The notes under the pieces: generated by a model | Databases searched by the model: none | What the model saw: only the letters and a program-made list of their open reading frames with translations | What the model was told of the DNA's origin: nothing | DNA from: Myxococcota bacterium | GTDB lineage: Bacteria; Myxococcota_A; Bradymonadia; UBA7976; UBA1532 | DNA: 64,000 bases | Assembly: GCA_963169045.1 (NCBI GenBank) | Contig: CAUJDF010000011.1 | Span: 1 to 64,000 of the forward strand | Reading direction: 5' to 3' | Shown: piece after piece, positions 37,224 through 46,160 of the stretch | Layout of the letters: every line of letters begins with the position of its first letter | Position numbering within the stretch: the first letter of the stretch is position 1 | Made by a program: the position numbers and the translations under genes

Positions 37224-38279
37224 TTGGAATCTTTGTACGTCCTCGGATGGGACGCGTTCTTCGCCGCGGGGCACGACCCCGCGATGGGTGCCCCGGCGCG
37301 CGTGTGCACGGCGCACCGTGACCTCTTCGATCTGCAGACGGCCGAGGGCCAGGCGCGCGCCTGCCTGCCCGGCCACTGGCGCGTACAGACGCGCGATCCC
37401 ACGGACCTGCCGGCGGTCGGCGACTGGGTGACGTTCACGCGTCCCCCGGGCGGCGACCTCGCCCGCATCACCGGCGTGCTGCCGCGGCGGAGCGTCTTCG
37501 TGCGCCGCGCCGCCGGCGAGCGGCACGAGGCGCAGGTCGTCGCCGCCAACGTCGACACCGTCTTCCTGGTGAGCGGCCTGGACGGCGATCTCAACGTGCG
37601 CCGATTGCACCGCTATCTCGCGCAGTTGCACGACTCGGGCGCCCAGCCGGTGCTCGTGCTGAACAAGGCCGACTCGCCGGTGGACGCCGAGGGCGGGCTG
37701 CTGGCGCTCGGCGACCTCGCCGCGCGCTGGCCCGTGCGGGCGATGAGCGCGCTGCACGGCATGGGCGTCGAGGCGCTCGCGCCGTGGCTGATGCCGGGCC
37801 GGACGATCGCGCTCGTCGGATCGTCCGGCGTCGGCAAGTCGACGCTGGCGAACCGCCTGCTGGGCGAGGCGCGGCAGGAGACGGGCGGCGTGCGAGAGCA
37901 CGACGCGCGCGGCAAGCACACCACGACGCGGCGCGAGCTCTTCGCGCTGCCGGGCGGCGCGTTGCTGCTGGACACGCCGGGGATGCGCAGCCTCGGCCTG
38001 TGGGACGCCGAGCAGGGCGTCGACGCCGTGTTCGACGACGTCGGCGCGCTGGCGCGGCAGTGCCGCTTCCGCGACTGCCGGCACGACGGCGAGCCCGGCT
38101 GCGCCATCGCCGCCGCGCTCGCCGAGGGCACGCTCGACGAGGCGCGGGTCGAGGAGTGGGACCACCTGCGCCGCGAAGCCGCCTTCGAGGCGCGCAAGCA
38201 GGACCCCGCGCTGATGGCCGCCGAGCGCCGGAAGTGGAAGGCGCGCAGCAAGTCCGTGCGGCGCATGTACAAGGAATAG
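37224..38279 (+). CDS. rsgA: Ribosome small-subunit-dependent GTPase A
   Basis: The 351-residue protein has the circularly permuted GTPase order G4-G1-G3: NKAD (147-150), GSSGVGKST (199-207), DTPG (250-253). It also has an N-terminal OB fold and a zinc knuckle C280-C285-H287-C293. It assists 30S subunit maturation. The start is TTG 37224 with GGGAGA upstream. Followed 16 bp later by coaX-like. Confidence 0.93.
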   Translation: MESLYVLGWDAFFAAGHDPAMGAPARVCTAHRDLFDLQTAEGQARACLPGHWRVQTRDPTDLPAVGDWVTFTRPPGGDLARITGVLPRRSVFVRRAAGERHEAQVVAANVDTVFLVSGLDGDLNVRRLHRYLAQLHDSGAQPVLVLNKADSPVDAEGGLLALGDLAARWPVRAMSALHGMGVEALAPWLMPGRTIALVGSSGVGKSTLANRLLGEARQETGGVREHDARGKHTTTRRELFALPGGALLLDTPGMRSLGLWDAEQGVDAVFDDVGALARQCRFRDCRHDGEPGCAIAAALAEGTLDEARVEEWDHLRREAAFEARKQDPALMAAERRKWKARSKSVRRMYKE

Positions 38280-38295
38280 GGCACGATCCGGCGCG

Positions 38296-39081
38296 ATGCT
38301 GCTCGCGCTGAACGCCAACAACACCCGGGTGAAGATCGCGGCCTATGACGGCGAGCGCCTCGCCGCGTTCGCCGCGATCGCCACCGCGCGGTGCCGCGAC
38401 GAGGCGACGTTCGGCGCCCTCGTGTCGCCCCTCCTGCGCGGCGCGGGCCTCGATCCCGCCGCCTTCGACGCCGTCGCCGTGGCGTCCGTCGTCCCCATGT
38501 ACAACGAGGTCTTCGCGGGGCTGGCGCGCCGTCGCTTCGGCGTCGAAGCGCTCTTCGTCGACGCGACGACCGACACCGGCGTGCGGGTCGCCTGCGACTG
38601 GCCCGAGGAGGTCGGCGCCGATCGGATCTGCAATGCGGTCGCGGCCTTCGGCCGCTTCGCCGGCCCCGCGATCGTCGTCGATCTCGGTACGGCGGTCTGC
38701 CTGACGGTCGTGTCGGCCGACGGCGAGCTGGTCGGGGGCGCCATCGCGCCGGGGCCGGGCATCGCGCTCGACGCGCTCACCGCGCGCGCGAGCCTGCTGC
38801 GGGGCACGCGGCTCAGCACGCCGCCGCGCGTCCTCGCCCGCAACAACAGCGACGCCCTGCAGTCGGGCACCGTCTACGGCTACGCGTCGCTGATCGAGGG
38901 GCTGGTGGTGCGGACCCGGGCCGAGCTCGGCACGCCGGCGCCCGTCGTGGCGACGGGCGGATTCACGGAGCTGCTGGCGCCGGTCTGCCGCTGCTTCGAC
39001 GACGCCGATCCCAACCTCACGCTCGACGGGCTGCGGCGGATCAGCGACCGCTTCAGGGCTCGACGACCGTCGCCTTCTTGA
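38296..39081 (+). CDS. coaX: Type III pantothenate kinase-like protein, variant phosphate loop
   Basis: The 261-residue protein has ASVVP (63-67), GADR (107-110), VVDLGTAVC (127-135), GGAIAPG (147-153), QSG and ATGG, the CoaX landmarks. The N-terminal phosphate motif is altered: LNANNT replaces the usual (I/V)DxGNT, so the Asp6 expected to coordinate the ATP/metal is Asn, and Gly is Asn. Type III kinases phosphorylate pantothenate in CoA synthesis. Activity may be changed. It converges on and overlaps the cyclophilin gene by 29 bp. Confidence 0.85.
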   Translation: MLLALNANNTRVKIAAYDGERLAAFAAIATARCRDEATFGALVSPLLRGAGLDPAAFDAVAVASVVPMYNEVFAGLARRRFGVEALFVDATTDTGVRVACDWPEEVGADRICNAVAAFGRFAGPAIVVDLGTAVCLTVVSADGELVGGAIAPGPGIALDALTARASLLRGTRLSTPPRVLARNNSDALQSGTVYGYASLIEGLVVRTRAELGTPAPVVATGGFTELLAPVCRCFDDADPNLTLDGLRRISDRFRARRPSPS

Positions 39082-39823
39082 TGTAGTCGAGCTGCGGGAA
39101 CTCGGCGCGCAGGTAAGCGTTGCCCTCGCCCTGGACGCGGCCCTGGTTCGGGCCCATGCCTCGCGGCGAGCCCTCGCCGTAGCCGTTGTAGAGCGCGTTC
39201 AGCGTGGTCATGTCGCGCACCTTGCCGAAGGGCGCAAACCCCATGCCGTCGAGGTTCGTGTTGTCGACGAAGTTGACGAAGAACTGCGTCGTGCGCGTGT
39301 TGGGGCCGGCGGTGGCGAAGCTGACCATGCCCGCGGTGTTGCTCTGCTTCACCGGGTCGTCGGAGATGCGCGCCTCGCGCCAGACCTTGTTCACCTCGGG
39401 ATCGCCGTTGATGCCCACCTGAGCCATGAAGCCGCTGATCACGCGGAAGAAGGCCACGTCGTCGTAGTAACCGATCTTCACGAGGTTGTAGAAGCGGTCG
39501 GCGCCGTTGGGGGCCCACTCGCGGGTGACGTCGATGATCATGTCGCCCTTGGTGGTCTCGAGCTTCACCGCGTACTTGTCGGGCGCCTTCTCGGTCGCCT
39601 TGGACGGGTCGAGCAGCGCCGGGTGCTTGTCGCCGGCGGGCGCGGCCGGGGCGGCGGCCTGCGTCGCCGCCGCCGCCTGTGTCGCGGGCGCGGCCTGCGT
39701 CGCCGGCGCGCGTCCTGCCGGCGGCGCGGCGACCGCCCCCTGCCCGCCGGCCTGCCACATCGCGAACGCGAGGACGCCGAGAGCGAGGACCACCGCCAAC
39801 CCACGCAACGCCGTGCTTCCCAT
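39053..39823 (-). CDS. Membrane-anchored cyclophilin-type peptidyl-prolyl isomerase
   Basis: The 256-residue protein has an N-terminal helix (LRGLAVVLALGVLAFAMW), an Ala/Thr/Pro spacer with TQAA repeats, and a cyclophilin domain. Motifs include TTKGDMIIDVTREWAP, FYNLVKIGYYDDVAFFRVISGFM and TQFFVNFVDN. It probably acts in the periplasm as a protein-folding factor. The usual GGD(FY) after the catalytic Arg reads MAQVGIN. Confidence 0.88.
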   Translation of the reverse strand: MGSTALRGLAVVLALGVLAFAMWQAGGQGAVAAPPAGRAPATQAAPATQAAAATQAAAPAAPAGDKHPALLDPSKATEKAPDKYAVKLETTKGDMIIDVTREWAPNGADRFYNLVKIGYYDDVAFFRVISGFMAQVGINGDPEVNKVWREARISDDPVKQSNTAGMVSFATAGPNTRTTQFFVNFVDNTNLDGMGFAPFGKVRDMTTLNALYNGYGEGSPRGMGPNQGRVQGEGNAYLRAEFPQLDYIKKATVVEP

Positions 39824-40137
39824 GGCCCGTCACACTGCCAGAAGACCGCGCCGGCGAACACCCTCGCGCCGCGGCGCGCTTTGAATGACCGCGGCCGCCG
39901 CGCGTCCAGCCTCGTGCCGACCCCGCGCGTCGCCCCGTCGCGCGGAGTGCCCGACACCCGCGCGAAAGTGTCCGGACACTTTTCGGACACGCCCTCCCCG
40001 CGCGCGCCCTCCGCCGCCACGCCAGCGCAAACCCCTGCCGTTTCAACGACTTGCCCTGCGAGACACCGTCTGGCACGCCCCGTGTACTAGGGCGCCTCCG
40101 TCCGCAACGAAGCGAACCACCCACGGAGGAGACAGAC
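39824..40137. promoter_or_regulatory. 314-bp divergent gap with palindromic operator
   Basis: No gene is supported. AAAGTGTCCGGACACTTT (39965-39982) is a perfect 18-bp palindrome. A further half-site CGGACAC follows at 39984-39990, and CCGACAC precedes at about 39950. TGGCACG at 40071-40077 resembles a sigma-54 -24 box but the -12 box is imperfect. The gap must hold promoters for both flanking genes. Confidence 0.45.
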
Positions 40138-42465
40138 ATGAAGGCCATCGACACCGCCGTCCGCACCCTGATCGTCGCCAGCGCCCTCGTCAGCGGCTGC
40201 GCCGACGGCGACGCCCCGAACACCGCGCCCGAGGGCGGCGCGGCGCAGAGCGGCGAGGACCGGGGCGCCAGCGAGACGCCCGCCGCCGAGACGCCCGCCA
40301 GCGACGGACCGCGCGGCGCCGCCGACATGCCCGCCGACGCGCCCGCCGCCGACGCGCCCGCCGCCGACATGCCTGGCGACGCGCCCACCGACCACCCCGG
40401 CGACCCCGCCGACGCGCTGCCGGGCGACCCCGCCGACGCGCTGCCGGGCGGCCCCGCCGACACCGACGCGGACGCCGCCGACACCGACGGCGGCGCGGAC
40501 CGGTCCGCCGGCGACCGCGGCGGCCGCCGCGTCGCCCGCGAGTTCCTCGGCGGCGCCGTCCGCCTCGACGGCGACACCCTGACGATCGGCAACCCGAGCG
40601 GCGGCGCGGCCCTGACCCTGCGCGGCGCGTGGACCATCGGCCGCGACTCGCTCTCGGTCGAGGGCGACGTGACCATCGCCACCCCGCTCGGCGACCACAC
40701 CCTCTCCGAGGCCTCGCTGACGCTGAACCTCGACCCGTTCGAGCTCGTCGGGAGCGCCCGCGTGCCCTTCCCGTCGCTCGGCTTCCTCGACGGCGTCGTC
40801 GAGGGCGAGGCGCCGTTCGCCGACATCGCGCTGGCCCACGGCAGGACGCTCGGGACGATCGAGATCAACGGCAACGAGATGGCGCTCGACCCGGACCACT
40901 ACTACTTCGTCTTCGACTACGCGACCGGCCTCGACGTGCGCATGGGCGACGCCTCGCTCTCGACGCCGGGCAGCGGCAGCACGCTCGTGCTCGCCCCCGA
41001 GGAGCCGATGTTCTACGTCGGCGGCGACCTCGCCGGCATGCTCACCGGCGGCCTCGTCGACGACGCCGCGTTCGGCTTCTCGCTCGCGGGGCGCATCCCC
41101 TTCACGCCGTCGCTCGAGCTGTACGACGGCGAGAAGTGGTTCTCGCCGGTGGTCGAGGGCCACGTGTACGCCCAGGGCACCGTCCAGCTCGGCCAGTTCC
41201 CGGTCTACGCGGGCGGCGCGCTGATGATCGACGCCGACGCCGACGACGACGGCACGACGATCTTCGAAGGCGACACGCGGGACGTCACGCTCGCCGGCGA
41301 CACGGAGATCTCGCTCGGCTACAGCAAGGCCGGCTTCGAGCTCGGCCTCGAGATCGCCCGCGCCTCGTGGATGTTCGACGGGACCGAGGGCGACATCGGC
41401 GCGCTGTACTTCCACAGCAACGTGGGCGCGGACCTCGGCGACCTCTTCGCGGACACGCCGCTCGGCTTCATCGAGACCGACGGCAGCGAGGTCGACATGT
41501 ACGGCGTGTTCCGCAACGTCGACGACTTCTTCGTGCACTGGCAGGCGGACGTCCGCGTGATGGGCTTCGACATCGCCCAGGCCACGCTCGAGCTGGCCGA
41601 CGACGGCGTCTACTTCTACGGCACGCTGCAGACGCTGCCGCTGATCGACGACAGCGTCGAGATCGCCGGCCGCTTCAACGCCGACGGCACGTTCGACCTG
41701 CTCGGCGACGCCCAGCTCGCGGTCGGCGGCTTCGATCTGGCCGAGGCCCACCTGCGCTGGAACAACGCCGGCATGCGCGTCGACGGCCGTGTCGACCTGC
41801 CCGGCCTCGGCCAGGCGCAGCTCTCCGGCGCCCTGAACGACAACCCGCACCTGTCGGGCTCCGCGGACCTGAGCCCGGGCGGCTTCCGCATCGCCGCCGC
41901 GCAGGTCGAGCTGAACCGCCACGGCGCCCGCATCGCCGGCAACGTCGCGCTCCCCGGCCTCGGCGGCATCAACGTGAGCGGCGACGTGCGCGGCAACGGC
42001 CGCTTCGAGCTGCGCGGCCAGGGCAACCTCGCCGTCGCCGGCCACGCGCTCGCCAACGCCAACGTGACCGTGAACCGCGAGGGCGCCCGCATCGCGGCGA
42101 ACGTCGGCTACGCCGGCACCGGCTTCAACGTGAACGGCTCCGCGCGCAGCGACGGCCACTTCGACCTGACCGGCCGCGTCGGCGCCAACGCCGGCATCGT
42201 CGCGGGCGAGGTCGTCCTGAGCGTCAGCGACCGCGGCGTCGGCGCTCGCTTCGCCGGCCGCGCCTGCGCGGTGGTGCCCATCGGCGAGGCCTGCCACGAG
42301 GAGTGCTCGGACTGGGGCGTCTTCTCGTGGATCTGCGACGGCTGGACGACCGTCTGCGAGACCGTGAGCGAGCCGCGCTGCATGGACACCGCCGGCAGCG
42401 TCGACACGAACGGCGTCGCCTGCCTCGACACGCCCGTCGGCCGCCAGTGCATCGACGTCCTCTGA
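40138..42465 (+). CDS. Large lipoprotein with repetitive beta-strand domain
   Basis: The 775-residue protein has lipobox VSGC. A spacer of about 110 residues rich in Ala/Asp/Pro follows (PADAPAADAP, GDPADALPG), then a long beta-rich region. The last 200 residues have repeats of the type GNGRFELRGQGNLAVAG and NREGARIAANVGYAG, suggesting a beta-solenoid. A Cys-rich tail (ACAVVPIGEACHEECSDW, and later CETVSEPRC) closes it. Surface-exposed structural or binding protein, no enzymatic motif seen. Probably secreted to the outer membrane. Confidence 0.75.
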   Translation: MKAIDTAVRTLIVASALVSGCADGDAPNTAPEGGAAQSGEDRGASETPAAETPASDGPRGAADMPADAPAADAPAADMPGDAPTDHPGDPADALPGDPADALPGGPADTDADAADTDGGADRSAGDRGGRRVAREFLGGAVRLDGDTLTIGNPSGGAALTLRGAWTIGRDSLSVEGDVTIATPLGDHTLSEASLTLNLDPFELVGSARVPFPSLGFLDGVVEGEAPFADIALAHGRTLGTIEINGNEMALDPDHYYFVFDYATGLDVRMGDASLSTPGSGSTLVLAPEEPMFYVGGDLAGMLTGGLVDDAAFGFSLAGRIPFTPSLELYDGEKWFSPVVEGHVYAQGTVQLGQFPVYAGGALMIDADADDDGTTIFEGDTRDVTLAGDTEISLGYSKAGFELGLEIARASWMFDGTEGDIGALYFHSNVGADLGDLFADTPLGFIETDGSEVDMYGVFRNVDDFFVHWQADVRVMGFDIAQATLELADDGVYFYGTLQTLPLIDDSVEIAGRFNADGTFDLLGDAQLAVGGFDLAEAHLRWNNAGMRVDGRVDLPGLGQAQLSGALNDNPHLSGSADLSPGGFRIAAAQVELNRHGARIAGNVALPGLGGINVSGDVRGNGRFELRGQGNLAVAGHALANANVTVNREGARIAANVGYAGTGFNVNGSARSDGHFDLTGRVGANAGIVAGEVVLSVSDRGVGARFAGRACAVVPIGEACHEECSDWGVFSWICDGWTTVCETVSEPRCMDTAGSVDTNGVACLDTPVGRQCIDVL

Positions 42466-42807
42466 CCCGCCGCGACGCGCGCCGCCCGAAGCCCGCTCGA
42501 GCGCCCGCCCCTCGCCGCTCCCTGCGCCGCGTCGAACGCCCGCGCGTTCAGGACGCCGTCGCGGCGCAGCGGCTCCTTCGTCCACCCTCCTGAACATCCG
42601 ATCGCCCGAACCCGTTCTCGCGGGTTCGAGGCATCGAAATCGATCGTCCCAACCCGTCTTCGCGGGTTCGAGGCATTGAAATCGATCGTCCCAACCCGTC
42701 TTCGCGGGTTCGAGGCATTGAAATCGATCGTCCCAGCCCGTCTTCGCGGGTTCGAGGCATTGAAATCGATCGTCTCAACCCGTCCTCGCGGGCACGAGCG
42801 ATCGATC
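42466..42807. repeat. Tandem array of about five 42-bp hairpin units
   Basis: CGATCG recurs at 42599, 42641, 42683, 42725 and 42767, exactly 42 bp apart, with a last copy at 42799. Each unit carries AACCCG-TCTTCG-CGGGTT (or a variant), a 6- to 8-bp hairpin with a 6-base loop. The fourth unit has AGCCCG, which still pairs through a G-T wobble. The array (42599-about 42808) lies between the 3' ends of two convergent genes; 42466-42598 holds nothing I can name. No spacers, so not CRISPR. Confidence 0.75.
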
Positions 42808-43848
42808 TCAATCGCCGGCCGCGGGCGCGTCGGGCCGGCCGCCCTCGACCGCGACGCCGTAGCGAGCGGCCATCTGGCGCGCCGTCTCGACGAAGACGGC
42901 GCGCAGCGACGCCGGCGCGACGACCTCGACGCTCGGCGAGAAGCGCAACAGCCACGCGCGCAGTTCGAACGAGTCGTGAACCCGCGCCTCGAGACGGCAC
43001 CAGCCGTCGGCCTCCGATGTCACACGCTGACCCTCGGCCAGCGGCGTCTCGACGAACTCGGGCGACAACGACCGATCGAACCGCAGCACGAGGTCGAGGG
43101 GCTCCTCCGAGTAGCGCACGCCGAGGTCCCCTCGGGCGAGGTACGCCCCGAGGTCGAAGTCGGGCGGATCGACGCTCGGCGTGTCGAGCACCGTCGCCTC
43201 CACGAAGCGGTGAAGGAGGTACTGCCGCACATCGGGGCGCTCCTCTGCCTTGGCGACGAGCGTCAGCGTCACGCCGCGCGAGACGAGGCCCAGCGGGTTG
43301 AGGGTGTAGGTGCGCGGCCCGTCGGCGCCCCGCGGCGCGTAACGCACGGCGAGACGGCGGCCGCGGTACAGCGCCTCGGCGATGGCCTCGAGCACCCCGG
43401 GAACGATCCGCGGCGCGAGCCGCGGCGGCCCGAGCGGGAAGATGCACACCCGGGACGCAAACGACGCGCGCGCGACGCCGGCGCCCGACAGCACGCGCTC
43501 GGCCTGGGCCAGCGACGGCTCGAGCAGCGTGCGCAGCTCACGCGGCAGCAGCCGGCCCACGCTCGCGTCGATGATCCGCAGGAGCACCGCCGAGGCCGTG
43601 TCGAGGTTCGGCACGTCGATCAGTCCGAAGCCGCGTGGGAAGTACCACCCATGCGGCATCGAGCGGTCGTCCTTCTGGAGCGGGTACACCGCCGCGATCT
43701 GGTGCAGGTCGCGCTGCACCATGCGGCGCGGCACCGACGTGCCGATGACCTCGGCCAGCTGGTCGCGAAGCGTCGCCGCGTCGGCCCGGCGCGGGGCCTG
43801 GGGGATGAGGCGCAGGAGCTGCCACTGGCGGTACGTGTCTCGGGCCAT
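42808..43848 (-). CDS. WYL-domain transcriptional regulator
   Basis: The 346-residue protein has an N-terminal winged helix (DAATLRDQLAEVIGTSVPRRMVQRDL), a WYL domain (LYRGRRLAVRYAPRGADGPRTYTLNPLGLV) and a C-terminal WCX domain. It binds a ligand, perhaps a nucleotide or nucleic acid. It is divergent from the hypothetical gene at 43964; a dyad TGGTC-N7-GACCA (43876-43892) and a TATGCT -10-like box (43903) lie between. Confidence 0.9.
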   Translation of the reverse strand: MARDTYRQWQLLRLIPQAPRRADAATLRDQLAEVIGTSVPRRMVQRDLHQIAAVYPLQKDDRSMPHGWYFPRGFGLIDVPNLDTASAVLLRIIDASVGRLLPRELRTLLEPSLAQAERVLSGAGVARASFASRVCIFPLGPPRLAPRIVPGVLEAIAEALYRGRRLAVRYAPRGADGPRTYTLNPLGLVSRGVTLTLVAKAEERPDVRQYLLHRFVEATVLDTPSVDPPDFDLGAYLARGDLGVRYSEEPLDLVLRFDRSLSPEFVETPLAEGQRVTSEADGWCRLEARVHDSFELRAWLLRFSPSVEVVAPASLRAVFVETARQMAARYGVAVEGGRPDAPAAGD

Positions 43849-43875
43849 GAAAAAAAGTGATCCGCGTGTCGGAGC

Positions 43876-43892
43876 TGGTCACGTTTCGACCA
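43876..43892. promoter_or_regulatory. Dyad in the WYL-regulator divergent gap
   Basis: TGGTC-acgtttc-GACCA lies 28 bp upstream of the WYL start and just upstream of a TATGCT hexamer at 43903-43908 that could be the -10 box of the rightward gene. It fits an autoregulatory operator. Confidence 0.3.
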
Positions 43893-43963
43893 ACTCATTG
43901 CCTATGCTCGCCCGCACAACCAGCCGCCGGGACGAAGGGCCCGGCACGAAAGGAGCGAGCGCC

Positions 43964-44713
43964 ATGAAGCGCCTCTATATCATCAGCCTCTTGCTCGTCC
44001 TCAACGACCTGCTCGGCCGCCGGGCCCGGCGCATCGAGGGGACGCTCACCGCCCAGCTGTATCTGCCGCTGCTGCGCGCCCGCCGCGACGCGATCGCGGT
44101 GTTCGTCGCGCGCCCCACCGACAACCGGAAGCCGCTCGCGCAGCGTCTGACCGAGGCGGCGACGCGCCAGGCCGCGCACGCCCGCGCCATCCGCCTGCAG
44201 CTCGACGCCATCGTCGACGACGACGCGTTCGCGGCGCCGGTGCGCGAGGCCGCCCACCGTGTGCGCGGCGGCCTCTTCCCACCGGGCGCGCCGTCGCGTC
44301 CGAGCCACCAGGACCGCGCCGCGCTCGCCGAGGCGTTCGGGCCGGTGGTCGAGCGCCTCGCCGGCGACCTGGCCCTGCTGACGATGCCTTCGGGTGGCAC
44401 CATGGGCGAGCGTGTCGCGTCCTGGCTCGGCGAGAGCGCGCAGATCGACGCGCTGCTGAGCGACAGCGTGGACGGCGCAACCGCCGCCGTCGTCGACGCG
44501 CAGGCGCGCCAGCTCGCGGCGCGCGCCCGGGCGGCGCTGCGACACATGCGCCAGACCCTCGCCGACGAGCGCGAGGTCAACCCGGCGCTCCCCGAGCGGC
44601 TCGACGCGCTCGTCTTCGGTCGCTTCGACCGCCTCGAGGCCGCGGCGCGCCGCCGGACCGGCAAGGACGCAACGGCACCGGTGCCCGCCGAGCCCGTGGT
44701 CGAGCCTGCCTGA
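43964..44713 (+). CDS. Hypothetical protein with N-terminal hydrophobic segment
   Basis: The 249-residue protein begins with a hydrophobic stretch (LYIISLLLVLNDLLG) then Arg-rich and Ala-rich helices. AAAGGAG precedes ATG 43964. Divergent from the WYL regulator, so it is a probable target. No family is recognised. Confidence 0.55.
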   Translation: MKRLYIISLLLVLNDLLGRRARRIEGTLTAQLYLPLLRARRDAIAVFVARPTDNRKPLAQRLTEAATRQAAHARAIRLQLDAIVDDDAFAAPVREAAHRVRGGLFPPGAPSRPSHQDRAALAEAFGPVVERLAGDLALLTMPSGGTMGERVASWLGESAQIDALLSDSVDGATAAVVDAQARQLAARARAALRHMRQTLADEREVNPALPERLDALVFGRFDRLEAAARRRTGKDATAPVPAEPVVEPA

Positions 44714-44746
44714 CCCGCCCGCCCCCCTCCCCCCCACCGCCAAGAA

Positions 44747-44807
44747 TCCGCGGCACCCGCTGTCGCGCCGCCGCGACAGCGGGTGCCGCGACAGCGGGTG
44801 CCGCGGA
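44747..44807 (+). promoter_or_regulatory. Mutually exclusive double hairpin
   Basis: CGCGGCACCCGCTGTCGCG (44749-44767) pairs perfectly over 19 bp with 44772-44790 around a 4-base loop. The overlapping segment 44747-44765 also pairs perfectly over 19 bp with 44789-44807 across a 23-base loop. The right arms are two copies of a 17-bp direct repeat. Only one stem can form at a time, as in an attenuator. No T-run follows. It sits 34 bp after one gene and 97 bp before the next, with a C-rich tract before it. Confidence 0.65.
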
Positions 44808-44903
44808 CCGACCGACAGCGCCGCCGCCGCCCGTCGCTTCGGCGCACAGGCCCGCGCGGCACGACGATTGCTGAGGCCGCCTCCATCCGGAGGAGGGTCC
44901 CCC

Positions 44904-46160
44904 ATGAGAGCTCTCGGCCACGCGTCGTGGGTGGCGGTGGCGCTGGCGATCCGCGTGCTCGCGGGCCCCGGCGACGCGCTCGCCTACGAGGTCGCCCCGC
45001 TCCCCGCCGACAACCTGATCCGCAACCCGTGGTTCGCGGAGGTCGTCCGCGGCGAGGTGCAGCCCGACGACGCGGAGTGGGTGCTCGAGGGCGACCCCAC
45101 GTGGGGGCTCGGGAACGACAAGGCGGACTGCCCCGGACCGGCGCCGTGGATCGAGATGCCCACGCTGCGATGGGCCCGGCGTTCGGGGGCGAACCCCGAG
45201 TTCGCGCCCCACGTGACGGTGCGGGCCCACCAGGTGGTGGCCGCCGACGAGGCGCACCGCACCCTCGAGTTCTTCATGCACTGGGTCATGCACCGCATGA
45301 CGCTCGAGGTGCACGTCTACGGCGGGGCGTCGCCGGACGGTCCGTGGGAGGCGATCTGGGTGCCGTTCCGACACACCGAGGACGTGGAGTTCCGGCCGCC
45401 GCGCGGGGCACCGCGGAGCGACACCTGGAAGCACTTCGTGGAGATGCCGGGCAAGTTCGACGACTGGTTCGACCCCCGGCCGCAGACGACGACGCTGGCG
45501 CGGGGCTTCCCGTTCTACAAGGTCGAGCTCCGGGCGAGCTACCCCGAGCCGGACGCCAGCACGACGGGCGGCGTGGGCGGGAAGGTGACCGGGATCTACT
45601 TCGCCGCCAGGCCCGCCGACGGGGCGGCGGCGCCCGACGCAGCCGCCGACGGCGGGACCGACGACGCGGCGGCGCCCGACGCCCACGTCGCCGCCGACGC
45701 GGCGGCGCCCGACGCCCACGTCGCCGCCGACGCGGCGGCGCCCGACGCCCACGTCGCCGCCGATGCGGCCACCGCCCTCCCGGATGCCACCGCGCGCCCC
45801 GACGCGGCGCTCGCCGCCGACGCCGCCGCGCCGGACGCCGCCGCGACACCCGATGCGGCGGCCACCCCGGACGCGGCGCTCGCGACCGACGCCGCGCCGC
45901 GCCGTCCGGACGCCGCCGCGCGGCCCGACGCGGCGCTCGCCGCCGACGCCGCCGCGCCGGACGCCGCCGCGACACCCGACGCGGAAGGCGCGCGCGACTC
46001 GGCGGGCGGCGGCTGCGCGGTCGGCGGCCCCACGGCGGCGCCCCTCGGCGCGCTCGCCCTCGCCTTCGGCCTCGCCGCGTGGCGCCGCCGTCGGAAGGAC
46101 CGGGCCCAGCGCCCCACCCTCGAGGCGACGCTGCGCGTCCGCGAGAAGCTCGGACGCTGA
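44904..46160 (+). CDS. Secreted protein with repeat spacer and MYXO-CTERM-type tail
   Basis: The 418-residue protein has a signal peptide, a beta-rich N-terminal domain (NLIRNPWFAEVVRGEVQPDDAEWVLEGD), and a long Ala/Asp/Pro spacer that includes three identical 11-residue repeats. It ends GGGCAVGGPTAAPLGALAL then a hydrophobic stretch and RRRRK, the MYXO-CTERM pattern. GGAGGAGG precedes ATG 44904. Confidence 0.75.
   Translation: MRALGHASWVAVALAIRVLAGPGDALAYEVAPLPADNLIRNPWFAEVVRGEVQPDDAEWVLEGDPTWGLGNDKADCPGPAPWIEMPTLRWARRSGANPEFAPHVTVRAHQVVAADEAHRTLEFFMHWVMHRMTLEVHVYGGASPDGPWEAIWVPFRHTEDVEFRPPRGAPRSDTWKHFVEMPGKFDDWFDPRPQTTTLARGFPFYKVELRASYPEPDASTTGGVGGKVTGIYFAARPADGAAAPDAAADGGTDDAAAPDAHVAADAAAPDAHVAADAAAPDAHVAADAATALPDATARPDAALAADAAAPDAAATPDAAATPDAALATDAAPRRPDAAARPDAALAADAAAPDAAATPDAEGARDSAGGGCAVGGPTAAPLGALALAFGLAAWRRRRKDRAQRPTLEATLRVREKLGR
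45666..45764 (+). repeat. Three 33-bp tandem coding repeats
   Basis: Three copies of a 33-bp unit (45666-45698, 45699-45731, 45732-45764) are identical except for the last base and encode AAAPDAHVAAD three times. Such identity at DNA level implies recent slippage. Confidence 0.8.

Noticed and set aside
40071-40086. Sigma-54 promoter upstream of the large lipoprotein
   Set aside because: The -24 box TGGCACG is present but the -12 box lacks the invariant GC.
42599-42808. CRISPR array
   Set aside because: Units are 42 bp and contiguous with no unique spacers.
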